A stretch of DNA of 64,000 nucleotides from Thermocaproicibacter sp041859875 (GTDB lineage: Bacteria > Bacillota > Clostridia > Oscillospirales > Acutalibacteraceae): positions 15,211-79,210 of the forward strand of contig JBFLFY010000008.1 of assembly GCA_041859875.1 (NCBI GenBank), read 5' to 3'. Positions 17,684 to 26,136 of this stretch are shown one piece after another. Made by a program: the position numbers and the translations under genes. The notes beneath the pieces were generated by a model. The model did no database searches. It worked only from the letters and a program-made list of their open reading frames with translations, and was not told the DNA's origin. Within the stretch, counting starts at the first letter, position 1; every line of letters begins with the position of its first letter.

Positions 17684-18441
17684 CTGTTCTGCCGGTTTTG
17701 GTGAGGAGCCTGTTTTTTCACACCTGCAGCTTCCTCCAAGCTGGAAACTTCCACAGGGGTAAGTTCACGCCATTTCCCTGCTGGCAGCATTCCAAGCTTC
17801 AGGGGTCCAAAAGCCGTACGCTTTAAGCGCGCGGTCTCAAGGCCAAGCGCCTCGCACATTTTACGGATTTCGCGGTTCCTGCCTTCATGAAGGATAATTT
17901 GCAGCACCACACGCCCAGGTTCACGCACTAACACGGTAACTTCAGCCGGAGCCGTTCTTTTTCCGTCTATAACAATACCTTCCGTCATTTGGCCAATTTG
18001 CTCGTCAGTGATACCGGGGCGCACCGTAACGCGGTAAGTTTTCGGCACATGGCGGGAGGGATGCATCATATCGTTCGCAAACTCACCGTCATTCGTCATC
18101 AGTAAAAGGCCTTCCGATTCACGATCGAGCCTACCAACCGGGTATATTCTCTGTGGGATGCCCTGTACAAGTTCCGCCACGCATTTCCGGTCCATTTCAT
18201 CGCTCATGGTGGTTATGTACCCACGCGGCTTGTGCAGCATAATATAAAATGGTTCAAAATGACCGTGAACCGGTTTACCGTCAAGTGTAATACGATCGCT
18301 CTGTGGATTAGCCTTGTCACCCAGCTGAGCCGGTTTTCCATTCACTGATACTCTTCCAGCCTGAATATATTCTTCTGCTTTGCGGCGGGAAGCAATGCCA
18401 CATTCGGCAATAATTTTCTGTACTCTTTCAAGGTCAGCCAT
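17680..18441 (-). CDS. rluB: Ribosomal large-subunit pseudouridine synthase (RluB family)
   Basis: The enzyme should isomerise a uridine in 23S rRNA helix 89 (family knowledge). An N-terminal S4 RNA-binding domain (residues 1-60, ERVQKIIAECGIASRRKAEE) precedes the catalytic domain with VGRLDRESEGLLLMTNDGEF (catalytic Asp in GRLD) and EGRNREIRKMCEALG. The 253 residues fit the RsuA/RluB group. It follows scpAB, a DUF2953 gene, gerW and dacF in the same direction. RluB versus RluF-type specificity cannot be settled by eye. Confidence 0.9.
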   Translation of the reverse strand: MADLERVQKIIAECGIASRRKAEEYIQAGRVSVNGKPAQLGDKANPQSDRITLDGKPVHGHFEPFYIMLHKPRGYITTMSDEMDRKCVAELVQGIPQRIYPVGRLDRESEGLLLMTNDGEFANDMMHPSRHVPKTYRVTVRPGITDEQIGQMTEGIVIDGKRTAPAEVTVLVREPGRVVLQIILHEGRNREIRKMCEALGLETARLKRTAFGPLKLGMLPAGKWRELTPVEVSSLEEAAGVKKQAPHQNRQNS

Positions 18442-18474
18442 ATTGTTGTTTTTCCTTTCTTTGGGACATCCGAT

Positions 18475-19608
18475 TTATTGAAAAAGGCTGCGGAACCACT
18501 CTGCAAAATTCTGAAACCAATTTTTCTCTGTGGGGGGAGCCGAAATATTTTCTGCCGCAGTCAGTTCCGTTGCGGCTACAAGCTTGCCGCCACAGCGGTA
18601 ACACACCCGGCCGAGGACTTGCCCCGATTTCACCGGTGCATAAATGAAGCGCGGCATTTCTACGGTACGCTGCAGCGTTTCATTGGAATCGATAACTACA
18701 TTTCCGCCAGAAGACCCCACAACTGCCACGCTGTTTTTAACGCCGCCGACCGCAGATTCTGTAAGGTGATACATTGAATCGTCAATCGTACAGGATTTTA
18801 GCCTGGTAAAGCCATAATTCAAAAGGTTCTCGTGGTCGTTCCAATCATCCGGAGCATTCAAAGTAACCGCCACAAGGCGCACACCATCCTTCTCAGCTGC
18901 AGAAACAAGACAGCGGCCCGCTTTTTTTGTAAACCCCGTTTTTACACCGGTGCAGTACCGGTACAGTTTTAAAAGGCGATTGTGATTACCGTAGTAATGT
19001 GTCACATCGGGGCTGATAAAATGAATCTGCATGGAAGACTGCCGCACAATATTGGAAAAATCGCTGTTTTTCATTGCGGCACACGTAAGCTGTGACATAT
19101 CATACGCTGTAGAGTAATGTTCCTCGTCATCCAAGCCAGACGGCGTAACAAAATGTGTATTTTTCATGCCGAGCCGCGCCGCTTCTGCATTCATCATATC
19201 AGCAAAATGCTCTTTTGTTCCGCCAACCGCAAAAGCGGCAGAATTTGCAGCATCGTTCCCGGAAACCATCAGCATTCCAGCAGCAAGGTCGCGCAAAGTG
19301 AGGCGGTCACCTGCACGCAGGCCCATAGAGGAACCTTCAACGCGAATCATTTCCGGCGTTATCGTTACCGTACGGTTTCCCGCCGATGCAGCCTGCAGCG
19401 TAAGCATTGAAGTCATAATCTTTGTCGTACTGGCGATTGCAAGCCTCTGGTTTTCATTCTTTGCATACAGCACTCTGCCGTCATCCGCATTTACAACGAC
19501 GGCTGATTTTGCCGACACTTCAGGCTGAGCCGCAGCTGCTTGCGCGTTGACCGGCAAAAGGGCGGCCGCCAGAACGGCAACCGCACAGATAAGCCATTTT
19601 CCCTTCAT
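18475..19608 (-). CDS. dacF: D-alanyl-D-alanine carboxypeptidase, DacF type
   Basis: A serine DD-carboxypeptidase that trims peptidoglycan stem peptides. The start at 19608 (AGGTGG site, 5-base spacing) gives a clean signal peptide (MKGKWLICAVAVLAAALLPV, cleavage near AQA). The catalytic triad motifs are S60-T-T-K63, SGN in MVSGNDAAN and KTG in TGVKTGFTKKAG. A beta-rich C-terminal domain ends with an amphipathic helix that could anchor to the membrane (NWFQNFAEWFRSLF). Upstream in-frame codons would spoil the signal peptide. The location next to gerW suggests a sporulation role like that of B. subtilis DacF. Confidence 0.92.
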   Translation of the reverse strand: MKGKWLICAVAVLAAALLPVNAQAAAAQPEVSAKSAVVVNADDGRVLYAKNENQRLAIASTTKIMTSMLTLQAASAGNRTVTITPEMIRVEGSSMGLRAGDRLTLRDLAAGMLMVSGNDAANSAAFAVGGTKEHFADMMNAEAARLGMKNTHFVTPSGLDDEEHYSTAYDMSQLTCAAMKNSDFSNIVRQSSMQIHFISPDVTHYYGNHNRLLKLYRYCTGVKTGFTKKAGRCLVSAAEKDGVRLVAVTLNAPDDWNDHENLLNYGFTRLKSCTIDDSMYHLTESAVGGVKNSVAVVGSSGGNVVIDSNETLQRTVEMPRFIYAPVKSGQVLGRVCYRCGGKLVAATELTAAENISAPPTEKNWFQNFAEWFRSLFQ

Positions 19609-19659
19609 TCCAACCACCTGCCGATTCATATATATGCAGATGAGGAACGCAGTCATGAT

Positions 19660-20091
19660 TTAATCTTGGGTATGGTTATTTTCCGGTTCACGGGAAGAGT
19701 CGTTTTTCGCATTTGTTTTAGGGCTTTTATGAATCATGCCGTTTACCTTATCAATGATTTCCGGAGCCTGGTCAATTAAGCGGTCAACAGCGGTATTGCT
19801 GCCTGCATCAACACGGAGAAGACGAACCTGACCGTTGGAAACAACAAGAAATGCAACCGGGGTAATCGTGATACCAGCGCCTGTTCCTCCGCCAAAATAC
19901 TGCTTTTCCGGAACTTTGGTTGGCAAGTCGGAGCCGCCTGAAGCAAAACCATAATTTACTTTTGAAATCGGAATGATTGTCGTTCCGTCCGGAGTTGTAA
20001 TAGGGTCACCGATTACGGAATTTACATCAACCATCTGCTTGATTTTTTCAAGGGTCGTATCCATCATGCCTTCGATTGGATGCTCAGCCAT
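19660..20091 (-). CDS. gerW: GerW/YtfJ-family sporulation protein
   Basis: The 143-residue protein shows the YtfJ signature: VNSVIGDPITTPDGTTIIPISKVNYGFASGG is split across about 24-54, followed by the glycine-rich FGGGTGAGITITPVAFLVV. In B. subtilis this protein is needed for germination through the L-alanine receptor. The C-terminal 25 residues are hydrophilic and variable. It lies between dacF and a DUF2953 gene, an arrangement common in spore-forming clostridia. Confidence 0.92.
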   Translation of the reverse strand: MAEHPIEGMMDTTLEKIKQMVDVNSVIGDPITTPDGTTIIPISKVNYGFASGGSDLPTKVPEKQYFGGGTGAGITITPVAFLVVSNGQVRLLRVDAGSNTAVDRLIDQAPEIIDKVNGMIHKSPKTNAKNDSSREPENNHTQD

Positions 20092-20120
20092 AAAAATACA
20101 CCGCTTTCTTTTAAATTAAT

Positions 20121-20738
20121 TCAGCTGTCTGTTGCTGCTTCTTTTACCAGCTTCATAGACTTAAAGAACGCGCCCAAAAGCGTATTCAGCAAAAAGAACA
20201 GTTTAATATGTGCCTTTAATTCAAATGTTACCAGGCTTTTCTGCAAATGAAAGTCAGGCACAATTGTAATATGATATTCTTGATATTTTGCGCACTGAAA
20301 TATCATTCCGGCTGCAGTGCCAACAGCCCCGCAGACGCGGCCGTAGTCGAGAGCCGTTTGCGCGGCGTCTTCGCCGCCCACAGCAATCCGAAGCCAAAGC
20401 CGCCTGAAAATAAGATGGCGAAAAATTTTTTGGGCCGTCGTTCCTGCCAATTTAGCGGCTTCGCTAAGAATTTCCAGAAACCCTGAAAGGCCCTTTTTTT
20501 GAAAAAGCTCACGCAGCTGGTGCTTTTCAGCATGCTGCTTTGCTTTTTCTTCTTCCTTTTGCTTCTGCTTTTCTGTTTTCTCTTTTTCCGGAGGCCTCGG
20601 TACAACGGTATAGTGGAAAAAGAGGAAACTGATTTTTGCTGAAAGTTCCTCTTGAAAACTGGCTTCAACAACAACCGGGCAGGCAAGTAAAACGGCAAAT
20701 ATGACCTGCATTGTCAGGAAAACATACCAAAAGTTCAT
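20121..20738 (-). CDS. DUF2953 domain protein, membrane-associated
   Basis: An N-terminal hydrophobic segment (residues about 3-24, WYVFLTMQVIFAVLLACPVV) anchors the protein. A charged Lys/Glu linker (EKEKTEKQKQKEEEKAKQHA) at about 56-76 follows. The DUF2953 core contains LRIAVGGEDAAQTALDYGRV and the family's YHITIVPDF strand, then a short C-terminal hydrophobic run. DUF2953 genes sit with gerW and scpAB in many spore formers; function unknown. The start overlaps scpB by 4 bases. Confidence 0.82.
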   Translation of the reverse strand: MNFWYVFLTMQVIFAVLLACPVVVEASFQEELSAKISFLFFHYTVVPRPPEKEKTEKQKQKEEEKAKQHAEKHQLRELFQKKGLSGFLEILSEAAKLAGTTAQKIFRHLIFRRLWLRIAVGGEDAAQTALDYGRVCGAVGTAAGMIFQCAKYQEYHITIVPDFHLQKSLVTFELKAHIKLFFLLNTLLGAFFKSMKLVKEAATDS

Positions 20739-21322
20739 CCGGCATCCTCGGCGGGGACTTCCCGCTCTTCCGGCTCCTCGCTATTCTCGTCGTCATCCTT
20801 CCCATGCTCCACAGGCGGAAGCTCGTCCAGTGAAGAAATGTTCAGACAGCGAAGAAAATCCGGAGTAGTACCGTAAAGCAGCGGACGGCCAGGAAGTTCC
20901 AGACGCCCACGTTCCTCAACCAGTCCTTTTGCCGTGAGGCTGCCTAAAACACCAGAGCAATCCACACCTCGAACCTGCTCAACAAACGCCTTAGTAACGG
21001 GCTGATTGTAAGCAACAACAGCAAGCACCTCAAGGGCAGCCTGTGAAAGCGGCATATTTCTGCGCCTGTCGAGTGCTGCACGCACTTGGCTGGCATACTC
21101 ATTTCTAGTACACATCTGCCAACCATTTTCCAACTGAATAATCTGTATGCCATCGTTTTTCAAATTAAACTGGTCTGCAAGGTTTCTCATAACTTTTTCC
21201 GTTGTTGGTTTGTCCAGCTCCAGAACATCAGAAATTCGGTCAGCAGTTACTGGTTCGCCGCTTGCAAACAAAATTGCTTCGGCCGCACCCTGAATCCTTT
21301 TAATCTCTGCTTTCATGGTCAA
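20735..21322 (-). CDS. scpB: Segregation and condensation protein B
   Basis: ScpB is the kleisin-binding winged-helix partner in the SMC-ScpAB condensin. The 195-residue product has two winged-helix domains, with AAEAILFASGEPVTADRISDV at the start and LSQAALEVLAVVAYNQPVTK, the family hallmark, near 96-115. The tail is very acidic (DDDENSEEPEEREVPAED). A 4-base overlap with scpA indicates coupling. Confidence 0.95.
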   Translation of the reverse strand: MTMKAEIKRIQGAAEAILFASGEPVTADRISDVLELDKPTTEKVMRNLADQFNLKNDGIQIIQLENGWQMCTRNEYASQVRAALDRRRNMPLSQAALEVLAVVAYNQPVTKAFVEQVRGVDCSGVLGSLTAKGLVEERGRLELPGRPLLYGTTPDFLRCLNISSLDELPPVEHGKDDDENSEEPEEREVPAEDAG

Positions 21323-22038
21323 GCCTCTTTTCTGCGTTTCCTTCGTGCAAGCAGCCGCACCGTACCGTTTGAATCACCTTCCAAGCGAATCCGCTTGCCC
21401 TTGACAAGCTCAAGAACTGCCAAAAATGTTGCTACAAGCTCAGAATGCTCGTGGCAGCCACGGTACAAATCAGTATATTTTGCTGTGCCGGCTTTTCTCA
21501 ATCCGCGCAGCAGGCGGATAATACGGGAACCGACACTTACAATAGGATGTGCCACAATACCGGAAAAAGCTTCCGGCTTAGGCGGCAACAGACGCTTCCC
21601 ACGCCCAGCGGCGCTTTGGTATGCATTGTGAATCTCTTCTGGGGTGTGATGCCCGCGGTAAGCTGTTTCAAACTGAATTTTCTGCGGTTCGCGCGTATAA
21701 GAATCAAACGTAAGATGTTCACCAAGAATTTTAGCCAAGCGTCGGCATTCCTGATATTCCAGCAATTCACCCGTTAATTCACGCTGCAGTTGATCTGCTT
21801 CCTCCGGTTTTGGAAGAAGGTACACGGTTTTCATGTAAACAAGGCGTGCCGCCATCTCGAGGAACTCGCTTGCAACTTCCATGTTCTGCTTCTGCATGGC
21901 ATTAATCTGTTCCATGTACTGGTCAACAAGTTCTGTAATGCAGACGTCGCAGATATTCAGTTTGTTTTTTCTTACCAGAAACAAAAGCAGGTCTAACGGG
22001 CCTTCAAATGTTTCCAGTTTATAACATAGTTTTTCCAT
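21319..22038 (-). CDS. scpA: Segregation and condensation protein A (kleisin)
   Basis: ScpA bridges the SMC heads. The N-terminus YKLETFEGPLDLLLFLVRKN is the SMC neck-binding element. The middle region contains VASEFLEMAARLVYMKTVYL, and the C-terminal winged helix (about 180-230, VATFLAVLELVKGKRIRLE) binds the SMC cap. The 239 residues are typical. It begins 16 bases after the M50 protease stop. Confidence 0.95.
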   Translation of the reverse strand: MEKLCYKLETFEGPLDLLLFLVRKNKLNICDVCITELVDQYMEQINAMQKQNMEVASEFLEMAARLVYMKTVYLLPKPEEADQLQRELTGELLEYQECRRLAKILGEHLTFDSYTREPQKIQFETAYRGHHTPEEIHNAYQSAAGRGKRLLPPKPEAFSGIVAHPIVSVGSRIIRLLRGLRKAGTAKYTDLYRGCHEHSELVATFLAVLELVKGKRIRLEGDSNGTVRLLARRKRRKEA

Positions 22039-22053
22039 TTTTTCGCTGTTTAT

Positions 22054-22743
22054 TTATATCAATCCAAACAGATGATACGGAAGTACACCAAGCTGCAGAA
22101 CGCCGGTATAGCAAATGTCGTTCAGCCAGCTGATTGGAGCACTTAGCACATTTGAAAACAAAACGAAAAATGCAACCAGTATAATAATGTTCTGGTACCT
22201 GTAAAAATTGTAAAGCGCACGGTCGGAAAGAAATGCACCAAGAATTTTCGAGCCGTCAAGCGGAGGCAAAGGAATCAAGTTAAACACTGCAAGGGAAACA
22301 TTGATTTGAATATAGGCTAAAAGAAAGTCGCGAAGAAAAGTTGGCACAAAACCACCCGCAATTAAAATTCCAAAAAATATAATTGCGCCCAGCCATGCAA
22401 CAATAAAATTGGAAAGCGGCCCGGCAAGAGCGGTGAGGGCTGTGTCTCGTTTTGGCTTCCGGAAATTTCGTGGGTCAATCGGCACCGGTTTTGCCCAGCC
22501 GAAGCCAAACAGCAGCAGGAACAAGGAGCCTACCGGGTCAAAGCTGACAAGCGGGTTTAAGCTCATGCGCCCTTCAATCCTTGCCGTTCCATCGCCTAGT
22601 TTGTTCGCAGCCCATGCATGTGCCCATTCATGAACAGGCAAAATGCAGAAAATGATAAAAAGGGTTGCGAGAATTTCGGCAACCACACTGACAAAATCGA
22701 TTGGCTGGCCTGTTACAATCTTTTGGATAATCGTATAAAGCAT
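22054..22743 (-). CDS. Site-2-protease-family (M50) membrane metalloprotease
   Basis: The 229-residue polytopic protein has the zinc motif VHEWAHAWAANKLGD (HExxH) in the second helix and the second metal motif NLIPLPPLDGSKIL (NPDG-like) near residue 165. It lacks PDZ and CBS domains, like B. subtilis YwhC/YydH-type enzymes found beside scpAB. The ATG at 22743 sits 7 bases after AAGGAG; a codon at 22770 would precede that site. The substrate is unknown. Confidence 0.88.
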   Translation of the reverse strand: MLYTIIQKIVTGQPIDFVSVVAEILATLFIIFCILPVHEWAHAWAANKLGDGTARIEGRMSLNPLVSFDPVGSLFLLLFGFGWAKPVPIDPRNFRKPKRDTALTALAGPLSNFIVAWLGAIIFFGILIAGGFVPTFLRDFLLAYIQINVSLAVFNLIPLPPLDGSKILGAFLSDRALYNFYRYQNIIILVAFFVLFSNVLSAPISWLNDICYTGVLQLGVLPYHLFGLI

Positions 22744-22906
22744 AGACACTCTCCTTGTGCCGGCCTTCAATATTTGCAGAAAAGCCGAATTTGCTATATT
22801 AATAGATTATAATACGCAGTTCGTAAAAAAACAAGCCGTGGTATTATGGCAGGATGCTCTTCCCCTTTCCGATTCGCCGTAAAAAGTAGAAAGCAAGAAA
22901 AAAAGC

Positions 22907-22935
22907 TTGCATTTGCGGGGTAAATCTGATACGAT
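22907..22935 (+). promoter_or_regulatory. Promoter of rpmB
   Basis: TTGCAT, a 17-base spacer and TACGAT with an extended TGA element lie about 40 bases before the rpmB ribosome binding site AAAGGAGGTG. It is the only clear plus-strand promoter in the first 34 kb. Confidence 0.7.
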
Positions 22936-22981
22936 ATAGGTGTTGCTATGTAATAATGACCTTTAAAGGAGGTGCAGATAA

Positions 22982-23170
22982 ATGGCAAAATGTGCTATCT
23001 GCGGCAAGGAATTGGCCTTTGGCGCACAGGTTTCTCACTCTCACAGACGTTCCAGCAGAACTTGGAAAGCAAACGTCAAACGTGTAAAGGCGATTGTGAA
23101 CGGTTCTCCAAAGAAAATTTACGCCTGCACCCGCTGCCTGCGTTCTGGCAAAGTTACTCGTGCTGTTTGA
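22982..23170 (+). CDS. rpmB: 50S ribosomal protein L28, zinc-binding form
   Basis: The 62-residue protein MAKCAICGKELAFGAQVSHS with RRSSRTWKANVKRV and a CxxC pair near each end (C4/C7 and C38ish in ACTRCLRSGK) is L28 of the C+ (zinc) class. A very strong AAAGGAGGTG site precedes it. It is monocistronic on the plus strand between divergently placed minus-strand genes, with its own promoter and terminator. In B. subtilis rpmB lies next to spoVM; here the two are 19 kb apart. Confidence 0.97.
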   Translation: MAKCAICGKELAFGAQVSHSHRRSSRTWKANVKRVKAIVNGSPKKIYACTRCLRSGKVTRAV

Positions 23171-23188
23171 TTGAATGTACAGCTGTAT

Positions 23189-23226
23189 AAAAGCCAGTGT
23201 CCTGTGAAAGGGCACTGGCTTTTTTC
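23189..23226 (+). terminator. Intrinsic terminator of rpmB
   Basis: An 11-bp stem (AGCCAGTGTCC with GGGCACTGGCT, one G-U pair) is followed by TTTTTT. It begins about 20 bases after the stop codon. Confidence 0.9.
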
Positions 23227-23324
23227 CATCCAACTTCTAACCACCCGGAGCCACCAGTCTAGGCTTTCCTCCCGCCACCGAGAAAAGCGCATTTTATTGC
23301 CACTAAATTTCCACTTTTCTTCGG

Positions 23325-25307
23325 TCAAACCATATTCTCAAAATCAGCTTCCGAAATGACTTTCACCCCAAGTTGATTTGCCTTTGTCAATTTGCTTCCA
23401 GCATCTTCCCCAGCAAGAACGTAGTCCGTCTTTTTTGAAACACTTCCGCTGACTTTGCCGCCGTGCTTTTCAATAATTTCTGAGGCCTCGGCGCGAGTCA
23501 TGCCGGAAAGTGTACCCGTTAAAACAAATGTTTTTCCCGTAAAGCGGCTGTCATTTGGTTCTGAAGCAAGTGCTGCCATATTGACGCCCGCATCACGCAG
23601 ACGGCCAATCAGGTGTGCTGTATTTGGCAAATTAAAAAAGTGGTTTACACTTTCTGCCATTATACCGCCAAAGCCGTCAATGGAAGCAACATCCTCTTCC
23701 GAAGCCTGAAAAATATCATCAATCGTCCGAAAGCGTGCTGCGAGTATCTTTGCGGCTTTCAGGCCAATATGCGGAATACCAAGTGCAAACAGAAGCCTGT
23801 AAAGATCATTCTGCTTCGACTTTTCAATCGCATTCAGGCGGTTTTCCGACGATTTTTGGCCCATGCGCTCCAAGCCCACTAACTGTGCCAGTTTTAAGGA
23901 ATAAAGGTCTGCCGGTGATTTCACAAGTCCGCCGGAAATAAGCTTTTCCAGCACTGCAGGTCCAAGGCCATCGATGTCCATTGCGTCACGCGAACAAAAA
24001 TGTATCAAATGACGCAGAAGCTGTGCAGGACACTCAGGGTTTGTGCAGCGCGTGGCTGCTTCCCCTTCTTCCCTTGTGACTGCAACACCGCACGATGGGC
24101 AGACTTCCGGCATCTGGAACGGCACAGAGCCTTCCATATGGGAAACGACAGAAACGACTTCTGGGATAATCTCTCCAGCTTTTCGCAGAATGACCGTGTC
24201 ACCAACACGAATATCCTTTTCCGTAATAAAATCCTGGTTATGCAGCGTAGCGCGGCTTACCGTTGTACCGGCCAACGTAACCGGCTCAAAAACGCCTGTT
24301 GGTGTTAAAACTCCAGTGCGGCCTACGTTAATTTCAATACCCAGAACTTTTGTTTTCTTTTCTTCCGGCGGATATTTAAATGCCTCCGCCCAGCGCGGAA
24401 ATTTTGCAGTGCTGCCAAGGAGCTGACGCTGTGCAAAGGAGTTTACCTTTACAACAGCACCATCAATGGAATAATCCAGGGAACCGCGCATATTCCCAAT
24501 CCGGTGAACCTCTGCAATCACTTCTTCCATTGTCTTGCAGGGGGTAAAAAACGGCGGGACAGTAAATCCCAGGTCTTTTAGAAAATGTAATGCCTGGTCA
24601 TGGTACTGCAATTCCGCTCCATTCACCTGCTGAACATTAAAAACAAAAATATCAAGCTTCCGTGCGGCTGTAATTTTTGCATCTTTCTGGCGAAGCGAAC
24701 CGGCTGCAGCATTTCGCGGATTTTTGAATGGCTTCTCTCCATTTAATTCTTGCCGTGCAGAAAGCTCAAAAAAGACTTTGTGTGACATGTAGACTTCCCC
24801 ACGCACTTCGAGAAACGGCAAGGGCTTATTCAGACGTTTTGGGACCGTGCGGATCGTTTTGATATTGTCGGTAATATCTTCCCCTACAAGGCCATCACCA
24901 CGCGTAGAGCCTCGAACAAGGACACCATCACGGTACTCAACGGAAACAGACAGGCCATCAAATTTTGGCTCTACAATATACACGGGATCTCCTGCTGCCA
25001 CTCTTACTCTCCGGTCAAAATCGACCAATTCCTGCTCAGAGAATGAATCGTGCAGACTTTCCATGGGAACCGTGTGGCTTACAGGCGCAAACTTTGTAAG
25101 AGCGGCGTGACCACCTACAGACTGTGTAGGTGAGTCCGGGGTAACAAGTTCCGGAAACTCAGCCTCCAGATTTTCCAGTCTGCGGTACAAAGCGTCATAC
25201 TCAGAGTCATCGATTTCCGGAGAATCTTCATCATAATATTTTTTGTTATGGTAGCGAATCTTCTCTGTTAAATCGGCTGCCATTTTTTTTGCTTCCTGAA
25301 AATTCAT
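23325..25307 (-). CDS. ligA: NAD+-dependent DNA ligase
   Basis: LigA seals nicks in replication and repair. The 660 residues run through domain Ia (YYDEDSPEIDDSEYDALYRRL), the adenylation site EPKFDGLSVSVEYRDG (KxDG), an OB fold, a four-cysteine zinc finger (CPSCGVAVTREEG to CTNPECPAQL), helix-hairpin-helix repeats (about 500-580) and a C-terminal BRCT domain (GKTFVLTGTLSGMTRAEA). Length and order are complete. A GGGGAGAAA site precedes the ATG. Confidence 0.97.
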   Translation of the reverse strand: MNFQEAKKMAADLTEKIRYHNKKYYDEDSPEIDDSEYDALYRRLENLEAEFPELVTPDSPTQSVGGHAALTKFAPVSHTVPMESLHDSFSEQELVDFDRRVRVAAGDPVYIVEPKFDGLSVSVEYRDGVLVRGSTRGDGLVGEDITDNIKTIRTVPKRLNKPLPFLEVRGEVYMSHKVFFELSARQELNGEKPFKNPRNAAAGSLRQKDAKITAARKLDIFVFNVQQVNGAELQYHDQALHFLKDLGFTVPPFFTPCKTMEEVIAEVHRIGNMRGSLDYSIDGAVVKVNSFAQRQLLGSTAKFPRWAEAFKYPPEEKKTKVLGIEINVGRTGVLTPTGVFEPVTLAGTTVSRATLHNQDFITEKDIRVGDTVILRKAGEIIPEVVSVVSHMEGSVPFQMPEVCPSCGVAVTREEGEAATRCTNPECPAQLLRHLIHFCSRDAMDIDGLGPAVLEKLISGGLVKSPADLYSLKLAQLVGLERMGQKSSENRLNAIEKSKQNDLYRLLFALGIPHIGLKAAKILAARFRTIDDIFQASEEDVASIDGFGGIMAESVNHFFNLPNTAHLIGRLRDAGVNMAALASEPNDSRFTGKTFVLTGTLSGMTRAEASEIIEKHGGKVSGSVSKKTDYVLAGEDAGSKLTKANQLGVKVISEADFENMV

Positions 25308-25358
25308 TGTTTCTCCCCGTACCTTTTCTTTTAAATCATGCGTAAGGGTATTTTAAAC

Positions 25359-25991
25359 CTATTTATCGAAAGTTAAAACCGTGTTGGGCACAGTGCCAAC
25401 AATTACCGTTTCCGCTACAAGAACGTCGGTATTTACTTTTGTTGCAGCACTGATTCCCGGAAGGAAGGAATACACATTCGTCCCAACATTCAGGTAAATC
25501 TGGTGCCGCGTCTGGTTGATTCCTGCGGAAGTAAACGAACTTTTGAATTCGGCATCCACGTTACCGGAAAGTGTAATGTTCAAAGTTACATCCGGCCCCC
25601 GGCCGTAAAAAATCGAACCACCCAGCAGCGTTCCTAAAGGCACCTTTACAGCGGAAGCCGTATTGCTATTAAAAGCGTTTTGTACTTCTGTCATAATCTT
25701 CGTCTTCAGCAAGTTCATCTTAACAACATCGGTTGTGATGGAAAGCACTTTGCCGGCACTGTCACGCTCAACATGAATAAGACTTTCATATGTAACGGAA
25801 TTGGAACTGATTTCATGAAGCACGATATTGTCAATGACGCTGATTGCCTTTCCCTTCGCCTCGTTTTCTGCTTCTGACTGCATAACCGGGTAAAGCGTGT
25901 GGTTAAACAGGGCAATCAATGCAACTACAAGCAAAAGGAAAACGATAAGCCGTCCTTTTAACGGTCTGCGTGTACCAAACCGATGCCTCAT
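25359..25991 (-). CDS. yunB: Sporulation protein YunB
   Basis: YunB is a SigmaE-controlled membrane-anchored protein of unknown activity needed for normal sporulation in Bacillus. The N-terminal basic stretch and single helix (LKGRLIVFLLLVVALIALF, about 12-30) are followed by an extracytoplasmic domain with AISVIDNIVLHEI and KVPLGTLLGGSIFYGRGPDV, the family's conserved segment. The ATG at 25991 is 7 bases after GGAGGTGA and preferred to a TTG two codons up. Length is 210. Confidence 0.92.
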   Translation of the reverse strand: MRHRFGTRRPLKGRLIVFLLLVVALIALFNHTLYPVMQSEAENEAKGKAISVIDNIVLHEISSNSVTYESLIHVERDSAGKVLSITTDVVKMNLLKTKIMTEVQNAFNSNTASAVKVPLGTLLGGSIFYGRGPDVTLNITLSGNVDAEFKSSFTSAGINQTRHQIYLNVGTNVYSFLPGISAATKVNTDVLVAETVIVGTVPNTVLTFDK

Positions 25992-26077
25992 AACCAATTC
26001 ACCTCCCGAAGGGAATACTCCATTCTACTCCGGAAACATAAATTGGTGAAAACTTTTTATGCCCATACGATAAAAAG

Positions 26078-26111
26078 CAGGCACAAAGAAACCAGAGGAA
26101 TCTTTGTGCCT
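26078..26111 (-). terminator. Intrinsic terminator after ispH-rpsA
   Basis: A 10-bp stem (AGGCACAAAG with CTTTGTGCCT) with a 13-base loop is followed on the minus strand by GCTTTTTATC. It closes the rpiR-baiN-cmk-plsC-plsC-ispH operon. Confidence 0.82.
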
Positions 26112-26136
26112 TGCGGAAAATTTATAAAAATGGAAA